A stretch of DNA of 7,825 nt, taken from an uncultured Collinsella sp. Its GTDB lineage: Bacteria; Actinomycetota; Coriobacteriia; Coriobacteriales; Coriobacteriaceae. The notes under the pieces are model-generated. The model was given only the letters and a program-made list of their open reading frames with translations. It made no database searches and was not told where the DNA came from. A program made the position numbers and the translations under genes. This document shows positions 5,371 to 7,825 of this stretch, piece after piece. Each line of letters opens with the position of its first letter. Positions within the stretch are counted from its first letter, which is position 1. The DNA lies in contig CABUUB010000083.1 in NCBI GenBank assembly GCA_902494625.1, positions 1 to 7,825 of the forward strand. Reading direction: 5' to 3'.

Positions 5371-6132
5371 ATGAGCGGTTTTTCTATCAAGCAGAACGGG
5401 GGTCCAATGAACGCATCAGCGATAAAGCTATCAAAAGTTTCAAAACGCTACGGGAAACGGCACGTTTTGCATGACGTTTCCTTCGAGGTGCATCAGTCTG
5501 AGCTCTGTGCCCTTGTCGGTGCAAACGGTGCGGGCAAAAGTACGCTTATTAAAATCGTCTTGGGCCTCTGCGAGCCATCTTCGGGGAGTGTGGAGCTCTT
5601 TGGAGGCAAATCAAAAAGAGAGCTTGGTCTGATGCGGACGCGTGTCGGCTATGTGCCAGATTCCAGCGGAGCATACCAATCCCTCAGTGCGGTTGAGAAT
5701 CTCCAAATCCGATGTTCGGAATGGGGGCTTGATGCGAATCGTGAGATTCCTCGCGTTTTGAGCCTAGTCGGGCTGAACGTCGAAGAGAAAAAGAGCGTGA
5801 GCAGTTTTTCTCTGGGAATGAAACGGCGGCTGGATATAGCTACAGCTTTGTTGGGTGACACTGATCTGCTTATTTTTGATGAGCCAGCAAACGGGTTGGA
5901 CCCGCTGGGCATCGAGAGTATATGGGCCCTTATCGGTCGATTGAATCGAGAACAGGGTAAGACCATGCTCATCTCTAGCCATGATTTGGATGAGTTGGCA
6001 TCAGTTGCAACAAGTTGCGTGTTTATCCATGACGGCGAACTGCTGAAAAAGGAACCGATGGACGTCATAAGGGATGAGGCATCGTCCCTAAAAGAGTATT
6101 ACAGGCGCTTGATGAAGGCGGTCTCGCTATGA
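5371..6132 (+). CDS. ABC transporter ATP-binding protein (ABC-2 exporter type)
   Basis: A 253-residue nucleotide-binding subunit that powers export through the two permeases downstream. Walker A is GANGAGKST (50-58), the signature is SLGMK (147-151), Walker B is LLIFDEP (166-172) with catalytic Glu171, the D-loop is NGLDPLG, and the switch His204 lies in SSHDLDEL. The Q-loop position carries Asp (VPDSSG, 95-100) in place of Gln, common in this subfamily. The general pattern resembles ATPases of bacitracin/lantibiotic resistance and related ABC-2 exporters; the substrate is unknown. The start at 5371 has AAGGA at 5361-5365. An alternative ATG at 5407, preceded by GGGGG, would give MNASAIKLSKVSKRYG, closer to where such proteins usually begin. 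Its stop overlaps the next start (ATGA). Confidence 0.92.
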   Translation: MSGFSIKQNGGPMNASAIKLSKVSKRYGKRHVLHDVSFEVHQSELCALVGANGAGKSTLIKIVLGLCEPSSGSVELFGGKSKRELGLMRTRVGYVPDSSGAYQSLSAVENLQIRCSEWGLDANREIPRVLSLVGLNVEEKKSVSSFSLGMKRRLDIATALLGDTDLLIFDEPANGLDPLGIESIWALIGRLNREQGKTMLISSHDLDELASVATSCVFIHDGELLKKEPMDVIRDEASSLKEYYRRLMKAVSL

Positions 6133-6977
6133 AGCGGGCGATCCATCCCATAAAGGCAGATATGATGCGTTTGCACAGGATGTTTCCGGCGAAGTTTGGT
6201 CTTACGCTTATGCTGGCGTTCGGCCTTCTCTTCTGTGTCTTTCTAAAAAACGGAACAACGTTGTTCGCCTTTGGCAATAGCGTTTTTGGGGAGGATATTG
6301 GCTTCTGCTGGAATGTAATCGATCCTTCTGCACCCGATGAGTCCCTTGTGCGTAGCGCCTTTGCCGGCACATCTCTGTTTGTGCCGCTCATCGTTTGCCT
6401 GGTAATTCTACAGGAGCGTGGCTATGAAGAGGGCTGCCGAATTTCTTTGGCAAGAGGTCTCAATCGCTTTTATGGGGCTCTAGCCCATGCATTTTCGTCT
6501 GCTTTAATAATTGGCGCAGCATATAGTGCGCTTTGCCTTCTTCTTTTTGCAATAGCGATAACACGTGGAGGGCAAAACTATGCGCATAGCATGCTGGCTG
6601 CATTTTTGCCGGCAATGATGATCAACGCCGTATTGGTGATATCGGTTGCGCTGGAGACGGTGACCATCTATCGGATAACAAGCAGCGCTGTATTGAGCGG
6701 GGCTGTGCTAATAGTTGGATTTGTCATGAGTTTGACGCTCTACGGAACCTTCCTTCAGGCGCCCATACCGTCCTTGCGATGGATTTTCCTTCTTCCGGGG
6801 CCGTATCTTGGAGTCGGATGTGCCCTTGGGTATAGCGATATGGGGCAGCTGACGCTTCTGGGATATGGCGTGGCAGCCAGCTGTCTATCGGTATTGATTT
6901 ACGCTCTCGTGAGCTTTCGTGCTGGGGGGTGTGCTCAATGGCTCGTCAGATTAAAAGACTTCTCCAGTCAGAATTGA
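6129..6977 (+). CDS. ABC-2 type permease subunit 1
   Basis: A 282-residue membrane protein with about six hydrophobic helices, near 23-40, 78-95, 120-144, 156-176, 187-207 and 243-263, the usual count for one ABC-2 permease half. A large extracytoplasmic loop (about 41-77) follows helix 1. The cytoplasmic segment EEGCRISLARGLNRFYGA (100-117) corresponds to the amphipathic coupling region (ExxxGTxRxxL...R) before helix 3 in bacitracin/lantibiotic-immunity permeases. That match is by pattern only. The start overlaps the ATPase stop by 4 nt (ATGA), so translation is coupled. It probably pairs with the second permease to form the export channel. Substrate unknown. Confidence 0.8.
   Translation: MKRAIHPIKADMMRLHRMFPAKFGLTLMLAFGLLFCVFLKNGTTLFAFGNSVFGEDIGFCWNVIDPSAPDESLVRSAFAGTSLFVPLIVCLVILQERGYEEGCRISLARGLNRFYGALAHAFSSALIIGAAYSALCLLLFAIAITRGGQNYAHSMLAAFLPAMMINAVLVISVALETVTIYRITSSAVLSGAVLIVGFVMSLTLYGTFLQAPIPSLRWIFLLPGPYLGVGCALGYSDMGQLTLLGYGVAASCLSVLIYALVSFRAGGCAQWLVRLKDFSSQN
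6924..6929 (+). promoter_or_regulatory. G-run ribosome binding site inside the first permease gene
   Basis: GGGGGG lies 8 nt before the ATG at 6938 but directly abuts the upstream GTG (6929), so the ATG at 6938 is the better start for the second permease. Confidence 0.55.
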
Positions 6978-7756
6978 AGCATGTGAGCAAATGGGCGTAC
7001 GCCTTAATCCTGGTAATTTATGCGTGCATGGTGGTATTGCAGCTTAATTCTTTCCCGATGTGGTTCTGTAGCCTCCGTGAGAACAGTTTCTTGGGCTTTT
7101 TCCCAGACCCGACGCTCCGGCTGTCGGCAGAGGATGTCCTTCTATTTGGTAATGCAGAGGTTTTTCGTGGGCTGCAGTTCAACGTAGCCCCGTTGGCTCA
7201 TGCATTGTTCTTTCCGTTCATCGCGGCTTGCATTGTGCCGCGCTTTGTCAGCTCGGGCTTTGTCGAGGAGCCGTGGGGGTTGTCGGAGGCTCGGGGAGGG
7301 AAGCGTGTGTGCGCTATCGTTGCGCGAGTGGTGCTGTCTTCTTTTGCCCTTTTGGGCGCGTTTATCCTGACGAGTGTCGTTTTGTACTGTCTTAACTGCG
7401 CGATCGTTTTGGATGCTCAGCAGTATTTCAACCTGAATATTTTTTGCTATCGACTTGTTCTTGCCGCCGCTGCCTGCCTTGCATACGTGGTTTCTTGCGT
7501 AATCGTTGTTTCCTATTTTGGGTCCGGCATCGGTCCGATTGGCATGCTGCTGCTTGTCAACGTCGTGGCGATCTACATACAGCTCGGGGCCAATTCCATG
7601 CTTCCGCTTCCGTCCTCGATGCTCATGTGGATTTGCGGCGTGACCCCGTTGGGGGACGGTCAATGCGTTTCGATTTTAATTGACTGCCTAATTAACGTAG
7701 CAAGCGTTTTTACCATTTGCTTTACCGTAGACCGATTGTGGTCGAGATTTCTTTGA
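6938..7756 (+). CDS. ABC-2 type permease subunit 2
   Basis: A 272-residue membrane protein beginning MARQIKRLLQSELKHVSKW, a basic amphipathic N-terminus typical of ABC-2 permeases. About six hydrophobic helices lie near residues 20-38, 84-102, 124-150, 167-192, 197-217 and 242-262. The loop EEPWGLSEARGGKRVCAI (about 109-126), before helix 3, takes the place of the coupling segment of subunit 1. The two permeases show no obvious close identity by eye, so they look like a heterodimer. It overlaps subunit 1 by 40 nt in another frame, with the start chosen by the G-run at 6924. A GTG start at 6929 would add three residues. A terminator-like hairpin begins about 40 nt after the stop. Confidence 0.78.
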   Translation: MARQIKRLLQSELKHVSKWAYALILVIYACMVVLQLNSFPMWFCSLRENSFLGFFPDPTLRLSAEDVLLFGNAEVFRGLQFNVAPLAHALFFPFIAACIVPRFVSSGFVEEPWGLSEARGGKRVCAIVARVVLSSFALLGAFILTSVVLYCLNCAIVLDAQQYFNLNIFCYRLVLAAAACLAYVVSCVIVVSYFGSGIGPIGMLLLVNVVAIYIQLGANSMLPLPSSMLMWICGVTPLGDGQCVSILIDCLINVASVFTICFTVDRLWSRFL

Positions 7757-7798
7757 TTGTTTGTGAGGAATAATCATACCGAGCATACCAAATACAGG

Positions 7799-7825
7799 GG
7801 GGGGCACCGTGCTGGTGTCAGCCCC
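7799..7825 (+). terminator. Probable terminator of the ABC operon, cut by right edge
   Basis: GGCACC (7803-7808) pairs with GGTGTC (7814-7819) around loop GTGCT, and GGGG (7799-7802) pairs with CCCC (7822-7825) across a 2-nt AG bulge. The window ends before any T-tract could be seen, so terminator function is likely from position but unproven. Confidence 0.55.

Noticed and set aside
5809..5823. ABC signature SLGMK instead of LSGGQ
   Set aside because: SLGMK-type signatures are ordinary in ABC-2 exporter ATPases of the bacitracin-resistance type, so this is not an anomaly.
1..7825. Search for CRISPR arrays, tRNA or rRNA genes, and transposases
   Set aside because: No regularly spaced repeats, no cloverleaf with a CCA end, no rRNA-like stretches and no transposase or integrase motifs were found by eye.

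Overview
The window looks like chromosomal DNA from a Gram-positive, moderately high-GC gut-type bacterium. My best guess is a Coriobacteriia relative such as Collinsella. That rests on codon bias, gene style and the c-di-GMP/DUF2975 gene content, not on a database match. There are no rRNA, tRNA or CRISPR features, and no transposase or integrase genes.

Region 1 (1-1626) holds two divergent genes. On the minus strand is the N-terminal part of a radical SAM iron-sulfur protein, cut by the left edge. On the plus strand is a complete alpha/beta-hydrolase with an inverted repeat and a two-tier hairpin in its leader. Region 2 (1838-4098) is a signalling operon. It encodes a 626-residue protein with a PAS-like or unclassified N-terminus, a degenerate GGDEF domain, a receiver domain and an intact HD-GYP c-di-GMP phosphodiesterase domain. 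A small stand-alone Hpt phosphotransfer protein follows 23 nt later. No histidine kinase is in view, so the phosphate source must lie elsewhere.

Region 3 (4099-4328) has no gene. It carries a striking palindromic element with perfect 18-bp arms, a further direct copy of the arm end, and then a 34-bp dyad just ahead of the next gene. Region 4 (4329-5227) is a DUF2975 membrane protein and a short XRE/Cro-type repressor, a pair commonly found together, closed by a strong intrinsic terminator. Region 5 (5304-7756) is a three-gene ABC-2 type exporter operon: one ATPase and two six-helix permeases, with overlapping genes. It has a perfect TTGACA -35 box, and a terminator-like hairpin begins at the right edge of the window.

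The most interesting regulatory observation is that the DUF2975 promoter region and the ABC promoter region both carry TATCG-N24-CGATA with identical spacing. This suggests, but does not prove, that the small XRE regulator controls both its own pair and the downstream exporter. The most interesting protein observation is the GGDEF domain with a destroyed active site (GCDKF) but a retained RxxD I-site, placed in cis with an apparently active HD-GYP domain. It may act as a c-di-GMP sensor rather than a cyclase. Nothing here is clearly a wholly new system; the candidates are regulatory wiring and a repeat element.
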